64,000 bases of DNA from Gordionus sp. m RMFG-2023 (taxonomy: Eukaryota; Nematomorpha; Gordioida; Chordodea; Parachordodidae), in assembly GCF_954871325.1 (NCBI RefSeq), contig NC_088775.1, forward strand, positions 4,141,475 through 4,205,474. The letters are read 5' to 3'. Both the position numbers and the translations under genes were made by a program. The notes below the pieces were generated by a model. It had not been told where the DNA came from. It did not search any database and worked only from the letters and a program-made list of their open reading frames with translations. Positions 1 through 10,660 of this stretch are shown here, in pieces. Positions within the stretch are counted from its first letter, which is position 1; the number at the start of each line of letters is the position of its first letter.

Positions 1-16
1 AGAAAAAAAACACGAT

Positions 17-91
17 CATTCCTGGGATTCGAACCCGGGACCATGGGATAAGTAAACCAAGCTCTTGCCTACTAGGCCATAGAGGCTTTCC
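17..91 (-). pseudogene. retroposed tRNA-like sequence
   Basis: Read on the minus strand this has a perfect Pol III A box (TGGCCTAGTAGG) and B box (GGTTCGAATCC) at tRNA spacing. The two acceptor halves (GCCTCTA and GAATGAT) do not pair and the anticodon arm is poor, so it is not a working tRNA. A 12-bp direct repeat, AAAAAACACGAT, flanks it at 5-16 and 92-103, as expected of a target-site duplication from LINE-style retroposition. A T run follows the 3' end. It could be a tRNA pseudogene or the head of a tRNA-derived SINE. Confidence 0.6.
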
Positions 92-103
92 AAAAAACAC
101 GAT

Positions 104-1384
104 TTTTCAAATATATATTATAAATATATTTGGTAGTGCCTATCCAAATGAAAAATAAACAAAATTCAAATTTGATAGATGGTACCTTAAGGTACCAAGC
201 ATCATTAACCAATAAAAATAGATACTCCCTTGTCTCAATATAATAAAGGATTTGATGTGTACTTATGCTTTTTAATTAAATTTTTTTAAACAAGATGAGT
301 GAGTAACAAATGATTTATAATTTTTTCCCCATTTTTATAAAATATTTATTTATTAATTTGTTTATTAATCATTTTCCATTTATATTCAAATGAAGATATC
401 TTGAACTTGATTTTGTATAATTTGAAAATAAAATTAACATAATTTTTGGGGTTATAAAAGCTTAATTTATATCGATTATAATTTGTTACATTTATGGTAA
501 GCACGATTTGTTCAAGTAATGCAAAATTAATCGCCAGCGAAATTAGAGCGGATTTGTGGCAACTATAAGAACTTTACGATACGTAAAGCGCTGGCGCCAA
601 TTTATATTTCTCACTCCGTACCTATAATTTATACTTTATTGATGGGTTACACTTATGTAAAGGTACCAGAAAATAATTTCGCATCACTTAAACAAATCAC
701 GAAATGAGACGTAAGATTGGTATTATTAATATTATATGAAAAGAATTCTAAAAAAAATTCTTTAATTTATTCTAACATAAATCATCTTTAAGTAAAATTT
801 AAGAAAGGCAACATTTTTAGAAATTAAAATAAGATAAACGCTTATAGGTGAATATTCTGATAAAATAAAGATTACAATTTAAATAACATTTTTTAAAATA
901 AAATAAAATTGGTACCCCCACCCCTTTTTTTTCTTCTTTTGCAATATCACCACTAGCTACACTTAAGAATATAATTATCAAGTGATGAAATAAAAAGAAG
1001 AAATATTTAATAATAGGTTATTTTTAGGTAATAATTTATTATTAAATTAGGCTTTTTTTAGAAACAAAATAAGTTAAAAGGATAGATAGCATAGTCATAA
1101 CTGGCCTTTTACTGAAAAAAAGAGCTCACATTTTTCTTTAAATTGCCTATTTCGATCATATTTATTCGGTAACTTTTTCTCATTCGTTAATATTTTTTTT
1201 AAAGTGAGATTCGTGAATAAGTAGATAATGATTTAATTATGTAAATAATATAAAACATAATAAAAGCAATTTTGTAGGGCCGGGGGGGGGGGGGGGGGTG
1301 TTAGGAAATTTTAGAATAAGTGCCAGGCCCTAAAATGCCCCTTCCCTATTTGATTTAAATTTCAATATCTATATCGGATTTTAC
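104..1384. other. gene-poor AT-rich stretch
   Basis: No exon is recognised on either strand. It contains a 17-base G tract at 1282-1298 and a small inverted pair sharing CGCCAGCG near 531-597. If the signal-peptide exon at 1385-1502 belongs to a working gene, this stretch would be its first intron; no cysteine-rich exon like those of the paralogue was found in it. Confidence 0.5.
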
Positions 1385-1502
1385 TAATATTATAATATGT
1401 TTCGTGGAATATTCCTCCGTTAACATAGCGGGGTGACCATATCATACATACCAATATGAAGCTTAGGATTCGAGAAGAGAGAATATTCTTTAATTGATAC
1501 AT
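1385..1502 (-). CDS. signal-peptide exon of an SVWC-like paralogue
   Basis: The 39 codons from ATG at 1502-1500 encode a hydrophobic signal peptide starting MYQLKNILSS and ending RYVNGGIFHETYYN. They align along their length with the first exon of the SVWC gene at 5905-6028 (shared LKNILS, W S, YVNG and FHE). The exon ends one base into a codon before GTAAAA, the same phase and the same kind of donor as in that gene, and an AG acceptor-like sequence directly precedes both ATGs. Downstream exons were not found between 1 and 1384, so the copy is either a broken duplicate or continues outside the window. Confidence 0.55.
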
Positions 1503-2112
1503 CTATAATTTATGTTAGTTTTAAAATAAAATATACACTATAAGCATGCATATCAGGTTATAAAAAACCCTATTCAAGTGTTTGGTTATCCGAAAATTCA
1601 ATTTAAAAGGATATTTTAGAAGATATTTATTGTCTTGTCGATTATTAAATCTCAGTAAAATTTATATTATATTTTATCATCTTGCTAAGTCTTCAGGATC
1701 GATTCTCTTCTTTTTGGCATTATAACTCGTTCGCTGCTATGGTTAAAATACTTGACCTTTTTTTTTAAATTCAATCCCACTCCATCATGATTTCTACTGT
1801 CTGGTTGATCCTTTTTTTTCCACTGACACTTCTAACATCCCTTTACACCCAGAATCTTAGACACATTGAACTGGCTATTTCTCATCGTTACATATGAAAT
1901 TAAACGATTAATATAACGAGTAATCTAAATAGCATTTTATTATTCCCTATTTATATTAGGCATACATAACTCTAAAATTGTTAACCCTTCACTCTTTAAA
2001 ATTCATCTTTTTTATTCCAATCTATATCCAGATCTGTTGACCGCCTCATTATTTATACCCTCACGCCAATCATGTACACTACTACCACCATTTATGCAGA
2101 ATATGGAGCTGG

Positions 2113-2301
2113 CTAATAAATTTTGCTACAATACAGCCAACTAATTTCATACTCTTTTTCGTGACCTTCTTTCCCACACTTAAAACATACCCTTTTCATT
2201 TCTATATTACCGATTCCATTTATCGCACATATAAGGCACTTATAATAGCACATATCTAGGGTATGTTCGTACCTCCCACACTTTGTACACCTTTCGGTCA
2301 T
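2113..2301 (-). pseudogene. zinc-knuckle (CCHC) gag-like relic
   Basis: The 62-residue reading contains a CX2CX4HX4C knuckle (CTKCGRYEHTLDMC) followed by a second knuckle-like motif (CFKCGKEGHE). Pairs of such knuckles are usual in gag-type nucleic-acid-binding proteins of retroelements. It is treated here as a broken fossil. No reverse transcriptase or terminal repeats were found beside it, so the class of element is unknown. Confidence 0.4.
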
Positions 2302-3060
2302 TCTAACATAAAAGGCGATATGTTCATATTTGTCATATTGAAACTTGCCACGCTAACCATGCTACACTTACATCCATTTCATAATGCATGCCATTTTTTT
2401 TTGTTTTGAAAATTGAAACCTGGCACTACTGTCATTATCATTCCTTTAGAATCACCTTTCAGTCCTCTTTATAATTCTTTTACAAAACCTTCTTTCGCTT
2501 ATGCATGAAATTTTACTATCGATTTACCCTATACTCAATTCCTAGAAACAAGATCCTTCTACCCAGTAAATTCTCTTTCGCTTTTTTATATCACTCCACT
2601 AACACTTAGTATACTTTGTTTCATTAATATAAAAATTACCAGACAGGCCATGCTAGATTTTTTAATATCTCACATAATAAAAATGTTTAATTTTTTGATA
2701 TAATGGAAATATTTACCTTGTAATCCAAAGATATGTGAGAATTAACCACTGATACTTTTTTTTCACTTCAATTTTTTAATAGATGATATAAAAAATAACA
2801 TGCACAAAAGTTTTTCATTCATATCAAACGTATTATTTTTTAAAACTTTATTCATTATTTAAAACTTTAACACTTAAAACTTTATTCAACATTTATAAAG
2901 AAAATAATAATAATGGTAATAAACGTAATGTCTTATGATAATATTATCACAAATATTAATATAATATTAAAACAGTTAATATTATAGCTGATGATGATGA
3001 AATTAGCTATGATATAAGTACATTAGTATGGTTATTACAGGAATAAAAGAAAAATTATAT

Positions 3061-4318
3061 AGAGAATATTATCTAATATTAAGCGGGTACGGTTTACCTC
3101 TGCATAGGCAATTTCTTAAAAAAATACTATTTATTTAATTGTTGGCATTTGGCACGGAATATGGGTGTCAAGTGAACGCATGATAGCCCTCAATATCAGA
3201 GCGTAAAACGCAAAAATAACGCGTGACCAAGGTGGCGTTAACGGTGTTATATGCGTGGAATACAGTTTTTTTAGGGTTGTTACAAAAGTTTAATATTTTA
3301 ATCAAAATAATGTTGTCTAAGCCTGGAGACTTCGCTCATAGATAGCAAGAAGGTTTAGAAACTCTTATTTGCCAAGTCTAGAGGCTTATATAGCATTATT
3401 TTGATACCAATCATAAGCCAAATCCTCAATTTTAATTTTTTTTTTCCTTCTAGAATCCAATATGGGTATAATGAAACTGCAAGCGTCTAAGTAAACTGCT
3501 AATTTGTTAGGTATAAATTATGTCTATAGAATATTAAATTAAATAAGTTCAGATTTTCTTAAACAAATTCCCTAAAATTAATTTTCTAGTATACTTAATA
3601 AATATAAAGTCATAAAATTTATTCTAATAAAAACATTTGTTTAATTATTAATGTAATTATAATTCAAAAATAAGAAAATAGTTTATATTATATTAATCCT
3701 CATGGTGACATTCAATCGTTTCTTTTTAAATATATTGTACTTCGAAATAATTTTGAAATCCTTAGATATTCGGGATTACTCATCAAAAAACATCATTAAA
3801 GGCTCATTATAAACAGCTGAGTAGAATATGAATGTCTAAACAGCGACCAAATATTTAAACCCATTTTTAAAATTATATTATCACCCGCCCCCCCCCCACC
3901 CACTACTCTCATATAATATCTGGTCATTTAATAAATTTATTCTAAGCGTTTGACCAAAAAATATTTTTAGGCTGAGGAATAAACTATAGATATAAAGATT
4001 GTATAAAAAATTGACAATAAAAATTTAATTTAAATAATTCCATTTCATATAAACTATTCTTAATCATCCATACCTAGTGTAGAAGTGTGTATAAATGTCT
4101 AAACAGCGACCAAAGTTCAAAAAAAAATAAGCGATCTCGCGAAATATATATTTATAGATTTTCTTCATTTATTTTTATAATTTATTTTTTAATGATTTGT
4201 TATTTACCTTATTTTATAATGTATTAAAAGCATAACTGTCAATTAGGTTATATAACTCTCAATTAGGATAAAACTGTCAATATAAGCATTTAAGATTAAA
4301 CTAAATATATTTAAGGCC
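3061..4318. other. gene-poor stretch with a repeated 20-mer
   Basis: Apart from the foldback at 3301-3405 no feature is recognised. ATGTCTAAACAGCGACCAAA occurs twice (3832-3851 and 4095-4114) in otherwise different surroundings. A C-rich tract lies near 3885-3898. The slightly GC-richer patch at 3140-3260 was read in all frames without finding a known domain. Confidence 0.4.
3301..3405. mobile_element. 105-bp foldback MITE
   Basis: The two ends are inverted copies of one another over about 33 bases, starting ATCAAAATAATG and ending CATTATTTTGAT; inner parts read AAGCCTGGAGAC against GTCTAGAGGCTT. A related, more diverged copy lies near 9560-9660. No target-site duplication was identified, so the superfamily is not assigned. 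Confidence 0.5.
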
Positions 4319-4511
4319 TGAGATCGTAGTCACGATCCGATCCGACATGATTAAACAGCTGATCGATTTTTCTGTCTATGGAGATCAATTTTCCCTCTAT
4401 TAATTATTAATTTTATTGATATTAAATTTAAGAATATTAAAAATTTATCGCATTATAAGATTTTTTTTTTTTTAAATCGCTCAGCTGTTAAATCGTGTCG
4501 ATCGTGTCTCA
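4319..4511. mobile_element. foldback MITE with GATC-rich ends
   Basis: The left end (CACGATCCGATCCGACATG, then ATTAAACAGCTGATCGATTT) matches the reverse complement of the right end over about 35 bases with a few mismatches. The interior is pure AT-rich filler with no coding capacity. No clear target-site duplication was seen. Confidence 0.5.
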
Positions 4512-4532
4512 CCACGAATTCACCTATTTAAT

Positions 4533-4787
4533 ATGTTTTTCTTCCAAAATAATGAATCCCGCAAAACCATAAAGTACAGTTCCTTAGACCCTTCTTTCTT
4601 ATTCATACCCATCGCCTGCACCATTCTCACCACCTTCGGTAGCAAAGCTCAACGTTTTTTCAAAGATTAAGGCAAACGGATCCGCGAAAAAACCGACCAG
4701 CCTAAGGAATCCCTTTTCTTACGCCAAAGACTTGCTACCGCCATCATTCGTTCTAACTATCTAAGCTTCATCTCTTCCATTGAATAA
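4533..4787 (+). pseudogene. C-terminal relic of a LINE-type protein
   Basis: Reading from ATG at 4533 gives KYSSLDPSFLFIPIACTIL, followed by FGSKAQRFFKD and then PKESLFLRQRLATAIIRSN. This order (S-L-D/S-F-I-F-I-P-I-A, F-G, K-E-L-G-R-R, F-L-x-Q-R-L-S-x-A-I-x-R-G-N) is the recurrent C-terminal tail of a group of invertebrate non-LTR retrotransposon proteins. One in-frame TAA lies at 4668-4670 and the reading ends at 4785-4787. It is visibly GC-richer than its surroundings. The reverse transcriptase part is absent, so this is a truncated fragment. A second copy of the same tail lies at 14683-14883. Confidence 0.55.
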
Positions 4788-5077
4788 CCTTCCATTTTCC
4801 AAGCTTTCTTTTTTTTATCCCCTATCCTTTCCCGTAAATTATATTTCTACAATTTTTCCCCTTTATTTATTTTACCTTTTTAAAAAATTAATTATTTGCT
4901 AATATATTTTGACATCATATCAGTAAATATTCAAATAAAGTAACCCATGACCGAAAAAAAAAATTTATAGGATATAAATTTTATGCCAAAAAATTAATTA
5001 AAATTAATATGTAAAAATTATTTATCCATTTTAGAAGAATTTTTACAAATTATACAAAATTAATCAAATGACGACGA

Positions 5078-6028
5078 TCATTGGATTTTTTTAGGTTCGC
5101 TATGATATTTGACGCAGGGTCTTGGGCAGCAATCTGGATAAGGAGCTTTATTGACGGCTGTAAGACATGGAGCCTCGGAAATTCCGCATCTTAAAACATT
5201 TATTATTGATAAAAAGGAATATATTAGAAGAAAAATAATACAATAATTCTTTTCCCCTCAACTCATCCACTTACACTTTTTTTTTTTCAAATAGATATAA
5301 AATGTTTAAGACGTATACGTGAAGCATTCCATAAGCATTTCGAGACCTTCCGAAGAGCACACGCATCGCATGCAACTTTTAGGAGAATTATCCCATACTT
5401 CACCGGGCTTCATAGTAAAATGGAGGCCAAGCATATTCACTAAGCATTTACCTAAACCATATTAATGATTATCTATAAATTTTACAATCATCATAATTTT
5501 CTAAAAATCGGGGATATATATGTTCAAAGTGCGTCCTTTCCCGCCAAATTTTGAAGTCAAAACATTTGGACTTTTTGACCAAGAATATTTCATTGAGCGT
5601 TATAGCTTTACTTAAAAAATTTTTAAAAAATGAAAATCATGTATATATCATTTTTAATGAGATTGACTTTTGACGGAACGGATGTAATAAACGGATCCGT
5701 CTCCACTTTGAATGCAGTCTAAATTGTAATTGCAAAATGGTTATAAAAAGTAAAAAAACGATTTTGTAAAATTTCGCTTGTGAGTCAGAAAATTTTAAAC
5801 CAAGCCTTTAAATGCCCTATACCTCCCCCCCCCTCCCCACTCCTGTGGTTATGGTTATTTAGATAAGTATTTGATTTAAATTACAATATATATCGGATTT
5901 TTACTAGTATTATAAGTTATTTCATGGAAGGTTGCTCCGTTAACATAATGGGTTGACCATAGCATGACACTCACTAACGAGAAACTCACGATTAGAAGAG
6001 GTGATAGGATATTCTTTAATCGTGACAT
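5078..6028 (-). CDS. secreted SVWC-type von Willebrand factor C protein, 3 exons
   Basis: Host gene read by splicing three minus-strand exons. Exon 1 (6028-5905) encodes a signal peptide, MSRLKNILSPLLIVSFSLVS then a Y-V-N-G-A cleavage region. Exon 2 is 5451-5319 and exon 3 is 5189-5078, ending TGA. Introns are 453 and 129 nt with GT/AG borders; phases join in frame (A|GT, AC|A), giving 369 nt or 122 residues. The mature part has ten cysteines in the VWC order: one near residue 44, then SCMRCVC, ECFTC, a single C, and PYPDCCPRPC. GE-W precedes the second cysteine, as in VWC domains. The family is secreted; in arthropods single-domain VWC proteins are known from haemolymph responses to infection or nutrition, but the role here is unknown. 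Splice sites are inferred from sequence only. A likely 5' UTR junction (AG) directly precedes the ATG. Confidence 0.8.
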
Positions 6029-7610
6029 CTGTGATTTATGAGAGTTTTTTTTAAAGTTTTTAATTATAGCGAAAATTCGAATTAAAAATGATATTTTACT
6101 TTTTTTTAAAAAAAACAAAGCTTATTGTAATGTGTTCTTTTCAAAATTTTGTGTAGAGAATAAAAAAAGGTATATTCTAATTTTTTTTTTTGTATTATTC
6201 ATTTATATTATAAAAATAGAATATGTTGTTAAACAAACGGCTCTATTCTGAGGCCGATATTTATCAAGATTTCGCCAATAAATGTCAAACCATTTATGCC
6301 ATTCTAATGAACAAAATTTTCGGGCTTGCCCAATAATCTTTTCTGGATTAAAATATTGATTTTAGCTTTTTAAGAATCGGCTAAAATCGAACAATTTAAT
6401 AACACTAAGAAATGAGATGATTATATAGTAAACCAAACTAGTTCTGGAAGTAAAAATTCAATATGATCTATTGTTTTTATAGATAATAGCAAAATTTTCA
6501 TAGCCATGATAAAATGTAGATAGGGTATAAAAGACAATATTCGGAAGAGCAAGAAGAATTGACAAGAATAATGAACGAATAAATAAGTGATTAAACGACA
6601 ATAATATATTAACGGGATTCTTTGGTACTTTGATTTTGATCTGGTCCTAGGGTAAATATAATTTCTTACTAGGACTTGGCCAGGATTATTAAAACCATTG
6701 CCATATGTGAACACCTATTATATTTAACTGATCACTTTAAGAGGTGCTACTAATCCTTTTTAGACTCATTCATCCCCTATACGCTTTTTTTAATTGACAT
6801 CAGAGACCTGCAGACTGGGCCTCCCGGGCCGGACTATATTTTAATGTTTTGGACCGGGCCGTGCAAATGGTTGTCTTTGCAGGTCTCTGATTGACAACCC
6901 CCAAACCTCCAGAAAATTATATTATATTTTCTCTTCAAGATTTTCTAGTTTTTTCGTAAGCTCACCTAGTCTGTCACTACTACTTTATGGTATAAATACT
7001 TTGACCCTTTTCTCGTGATTTCTGATTGATCCTCTAGAAATTTGATCCGTCTACCATTTCTTCCTCTGACACGCCTTTACTCACTACTTTATACCTGTCA
7101 CCTTCGACCCATCGAACTGTCTATCTCTCATCGTTAACTATCAGACAAAACGCCGAAACCTTCTGAAATAATTTCCTTCATTATTCACACTAAACCCCTA
7201 TAAACTCACAGCCAAACTAGCTAGATTTTCCAATGTCTCACATTAACATCGCACTTAAATGATAATAAAATACTTATTTTTTGTAATAGATATTAATTTA
7301 CCTTGTTAGCGTAAGAAGATATGCTAAGAATTAACAACTGATATTTCTTTCACTTTATTTTGTTAATAGATCGGTTAATTTATATTTTTTTAAAAAAAGA
7401 CACACTTAAAAGTTTTCATTAATTTAAAAATTTGATTTTTTTAATCTGTGAAACTTTATTCAATATTTAAAACTTTATTCAATAAGGAAAACAATAATGG
7501 TTATTATCATAATAAAAAATAAACGTTATATTGCCTTATCGATAACATATTATAGATGATGATGAAATTAGCTATCATGTAAATTCATTAGAATAGTTAT
7601 TGTAGAAAGA
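5820..7610 (-). repeat. paralogous segment, copy 2
   Basis: Counterpart of 1320-3060 (see the blocks listed there). It carries the first exon of the SVWC gene and then, upstream of the gene, conserved non-coding blocks at 6940-7150, 7205-7380 and 7495-7610. Conservation upstream of two paralogous first exons could mark promoter or 5' UTR sequence, or simply a duplicated old retroelement. A 97-codon open frame at 6421-6714 on the minus strand lies in the part unique to this copy; it is hydrophobic and AT-biased and is not recognised. Confidence 0.55.
6801..6889. mobile_element. 89-bp hAT-type MITE
   Basis: Ends are CAGAGACCTGCAGAC and its near inverted copy GTCTTTGCAGGTCTCTG, with GGGCC-rich inner sequence (CCCGGGCCGG, GGACCGGGCC). 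The flanks are ATTGACAT (6793-6800) and ATTGACAA (6890-6897), an 8-bp target-site duplication with one change. CAGAG termini and an 8-bp duplication are hAT hallmarks. It has no coding capacity. Confidence 0.7.
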
Positions 7611-7971
7611 AATCTATAGATATTTGGAAATAATTATTATTTTATCTAATTCTAAATCTGATTTACCTTGGTCAGTCATTTGTCTAAAAAGGGTAGGGGG
7701 GGGGTTTGCAAAAAGTAGCAAAAATAATGAGCAGTTAGGATCGATAAATTTGTAAAATTAAATCGGTATAAGGTATGAATAATAGAATGATAGATATGAA
7801 ATTAAAACATTATCGAAGTCATTATACGTACTAGGGTACGAGGGTTCCGTTTATCATTCGTTCATTCAACCCTGATTATGTTTTGACGAATACGAGTTAC
7901 AATAAAATAAGTAAGAATCAAAATTTAATAAAAGGATTGGAAAATCAATGTACAATTTTTTTTTCTAATGG
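7611..7971. other. gene-poor stretch
   Basis: Nothing recognisable apart from a G-rich tract near 7685-7694. Confidence 0.4.
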
Positions 7972-8255
7972 AGATTAGAGGTTCGCAATGTCCTGCCCGG
8001 TACGCGGTCGTTTAAAAAATTTTAGGCAGGCCAGACAGGGTAAAAATAATTTATTGAACTGGATTATTGATGAGCTTGTGATAATTCGACAGAAGGGATA
8101 ATCTATAAATTGCAATGCTTTTTAATTTAACTTCCCCAGTATTAAAAATAGTTGTTTTTTTTTTGGTGTTCAAACGAAAATATATTTTGGGCTAGGACTT
8201 GTATTTAAAAAAAATAAAAACCTGCAAATTTTGCCATCTTTAGAACCTCTAATCT
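7972..8255. mobile_element. MITE with 13-bp perfect inverted ends
   Basis: Begins AGATTAGAGGTTC and ends with its exact reverse complement GAACCTCTAATCT. Inner termini contain CCTGCCCGG and GGCAGGCCAGACAGGG. The flanks do not show a clean duplication, so the ends may be a few bases off. Non-coding. Confidence 0.45.
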
Positions 8256-9779
8256 TACAACAGGATTTGACCGAAAAATCAATATAAAAGAATTGCGCTT
8301 TATAAGGCGGCGAATATTGCTATGAATATTTGAATTATGGGTTCCATAGATGGTGTCATCTGGTGTCGACTAAATCAATTTTCATTTTTTTTTTGTTGAA
8401 AGAGGATTGCATAATAAATACTAGCGAATTTGCTGATAAAAAATTATGCGAATTTCATTTTGTTAGTTCTAATTATAGCCCTAATTTCCAGTTGAAATTT
8501 AGTAAAACTTGAAAGTAATCTATTAAAATTCTTTTGTTGTATACATTAGAAATCTGCATGTAGAGCCCGGTCAGAAAGTTTTTTTAAAATTTTTTTGTCA
8601 TAGCCCGAACCAAAATAATTTTCAAAAAAATTAGGTTCACTTAGGACCAAAGTAAATTCGAACCCTGTGTGGGGCGGTGGAGGTGGTCGGACAGTCTATT
8701 AGACTAGTACATATTATGGAGTTATAGTGAAAAAAATATTCTCCCGCATCCAAGTCTTAACCGACCGAGCAGGGTCTGGACTAGGAAAAAAAAATTCAAA
8801 AAAAAACCAATACGAAGACCAATTGATATTTAATTGTTCGGAAGATTATAACCGCGGATAGCTTCAATCCATTCATAGCCCACTATCAAAATTGGCAAAT
8901 AAAAAATTCAGTTAATCCTCTAATAGGGATTCGATAATAGAAATTCGACGGAATGTTCAACCAAAAAAAATTAAAAATCTTTCTACAAATATGAAAAGGG
9001 GCAATGAGAGAATTGAAGATTTATTGGCATCCCAGTGCTTCAGTGAAGAATCTGGGTTTCATATCTGGAATAATATGATAAGCGTTCTGTCGATAGTCTC
9101 GTAGATATGAGAGCGCTGAAAGATGTTTACGGTGTATATGATGAATACTGAGTCCTCCTAATTTTGAAGTTTATCAGTTGTTGTTGTTAACGGCTCTATT
9201 TTTAAAAACGGTCAATGCAATATTAATAACCAAAAATATTATGCAATAGCAGAAAGATCTGTAACATTTATTATCGTATTTGGCATATTGGGTTAGCCCT
9301 TTTTTAAAAATTGAACCGTTTAATAACACTAGTTATGGAGGCCTTAGTCCATGATATAGTAATAGAAAAATAGATTAAGGATTTACATAAGCGTATTCTT
9401 TGATTTGGTTATCAATTTTCATACTCAAAGTTTGTTTTTTTTTCTATTATTTTGTGTATATTAAAAAGAATTACCAGGGAATAAAACAATTATATAATAT
9501 TAAATGCAACATACCTATTGTTGTTAAGCGGCTTATTTTGAGTCTACTCAATATTTTATTAGGAAGAATATTATGCAAGCCTTAAGATTTTGTTCATTGG
9601 TTTAGCGTAACGGTTTGAACATCTATTAACCAAATCTCTAGGCTTAGACAATATTATTTTTCTGAGCGAAAATGTTGAATTAGCCGTTTTTAAAAATCAC
9701 TAAATACCTCACCGAAGAACCAACCAGAGCGAATTATACGATTCAAGATTCAAAACGGAAAATTTTCCTCTTTAGAATA
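8256..9779. other. gene-poor stretch with diverged MITE pieces
   Basis: No gene is assigned. A 60-codon reading at 8922-9104 (+), containing KRGNERIEDLLASQC and EESGFHIWNNM, has less AT bias than its surroundings and looks like a decayed coding piece, but no family was recognised. Around 9560-9660 there is a diverged relative of the 3301-3405 foldback (AAGCC and TCTAGGCTTAGACAATATTA at its ends). Confidence 0.3.
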
Positions 9780-10330
9780 GGAACCTTTCAAATTAAGGAA
9801 AATAAAAAATTGAGTAATTTGGATAAAAAAAAAATCATAATGATTGAACTAAAAAAGTTGAGTCATCAACGTATCCAAAATTCCTAACCCTAACCCTAAC
9901 CAACCCTAACTCTAACCCTAACCCTTTGATAAAATTTAGTGTTCAGAACTTCAGAGTTATATTAGGCATACAAATTTAGTATTATGGACAGAAGCCAAAC
10001 TAGGTTAAAACTTAAAAATAAGACATAAACTAGAGTTTAAATTTATTTAACTTGACGTTTTTAATGAACTCATTGATTGAACCTGTAAATCGTAAATTCC
10101 TATTCTACAGCTTTGCCTCGATGTAACTGCTAAAAGTTACTTATTCTAATTTATTAACGTAACATTATATAAACTTACCAATAGAAGTTTATATTATTTA
10201 GATTCAAAAAATAATTAATATTTTAAATACGCCACCTCGTGGATTTCTAAATATTTTTTTTTAAAAAAAACATTTTTATTTATTTTATAAAAATATTTTA
10301 TTAATTTTTATAAAAAAATAATTTACATAT
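9780..10330 (+). repeat. family A fragment (with telomeric insertion)
   Basis: Aligns with 45930-46330, 51950-52330 and 53620-54000: shared blocks are the TCAACATATCCAAAATTTTG region, GAACTTCAGATATAT, AACCTGTAAATC, CTACAGCT and the AAATACGCCACCTCGTGGAT motif (10224-10243). It is a truncated, isolated member of the macrorepeat that dominates 16-54 kb. Confidence 0.65.
9883..9924. repeat. interstitial telomeric tract, (CCCTAA)n
   Basis: A 42-bp run of CCTAACCCTAACCCTAACC, AACCCTAACTC and TAACCCTAACCC. It interrupts CCAAAATT|TTGATAAAATTT, which is uninterrupted in related copies near 46000, 51990 and 53660. The tract is therefore an insertion into a family A copy and not an old telomere end. 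The repeat unit reads TTAGGG on the minus strand. Confidence 0.85.
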
Positions 10331-10339
10331 GAATCTAGG

Positions 10340-10660
10340 AAAATAATTCCCCGGAAAAAAAGATCACGAAAAAATATCCCCAGGAAAATAACTCCTGTTC
10401 CCTTGGAAAATAATTCCCCGGAAAAAATTTCCTCGGAAAAAAATTCCCTATTTTTTAAATCATATTAAAATATTAAATTATTTTTATAAAATAGGAAAAA
10501 AAATATCCCCGGAAAAAATTTCCTCGGAAAAAAATTCCCTATTTTTTAAATCATATTAATATTAAATTATTTTTATAAAATTAACAATATAGGAAAAAAA
10601 ATATCCCCGGAAAAAAAATCCCCTAAAATATTTTTTGAAAAAATAAGTCAAATCCAAATA
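10340..10660. repeat. GGAAAA-TTCCCC minisatellite
   Basis: Imperfect short units of the type GGAAAATAATTCCCC. Superimposed on them, a block of roughly 90-100 bases (CGGAAAAAATTTCCTCGG, then ATTCCCTATTTTTTAAATC, then ATATTAAATTATTTTTATAA) is repeated two to three times. The same family in the opposite orientation lies at 13441-13670, with short patches near 17300, 20190 and 43070-43200. Confidence 0.7.

Larger units (their letters stand above)
1320..3060 (-). repeat. paralogous segment, copy 1
   Basis: Similar to 5820-7610 in the same orientation. Matching blocks include the signal-peptide exon (about 1345-1520 with 5872-6060), 1690-1890 with 6940-7150, 2640-2770 with 7205-7340, and 2910-3060 with 7495-7610. 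This copy has an extra stretch of about 700 bases with a zinc-knuckle relic (2113-2301), while the other has about 800 extra bases around 6130-6930. The simplest reading is an old duplication of the gene with its upstream region. Confidence 0.6.

Noticed and set aside
6421-6714. 97-codon hydrophobic minus-strand frame
   Set aside because: AT-driven composition, no motif, and absent from the paralogous segment; not supported as a gene.
8640-8720. GGGTTCGAATTT on the minus strand as a tRNA B box
   Set aside because: No A box or foldable arms at tRNA spacing.
8922-9104. 60-codon coding-like piece (KRGNERIEDLLASQC)
   Set aside because: Composition is suggestive but no family was recognised and there is no start or splice context.
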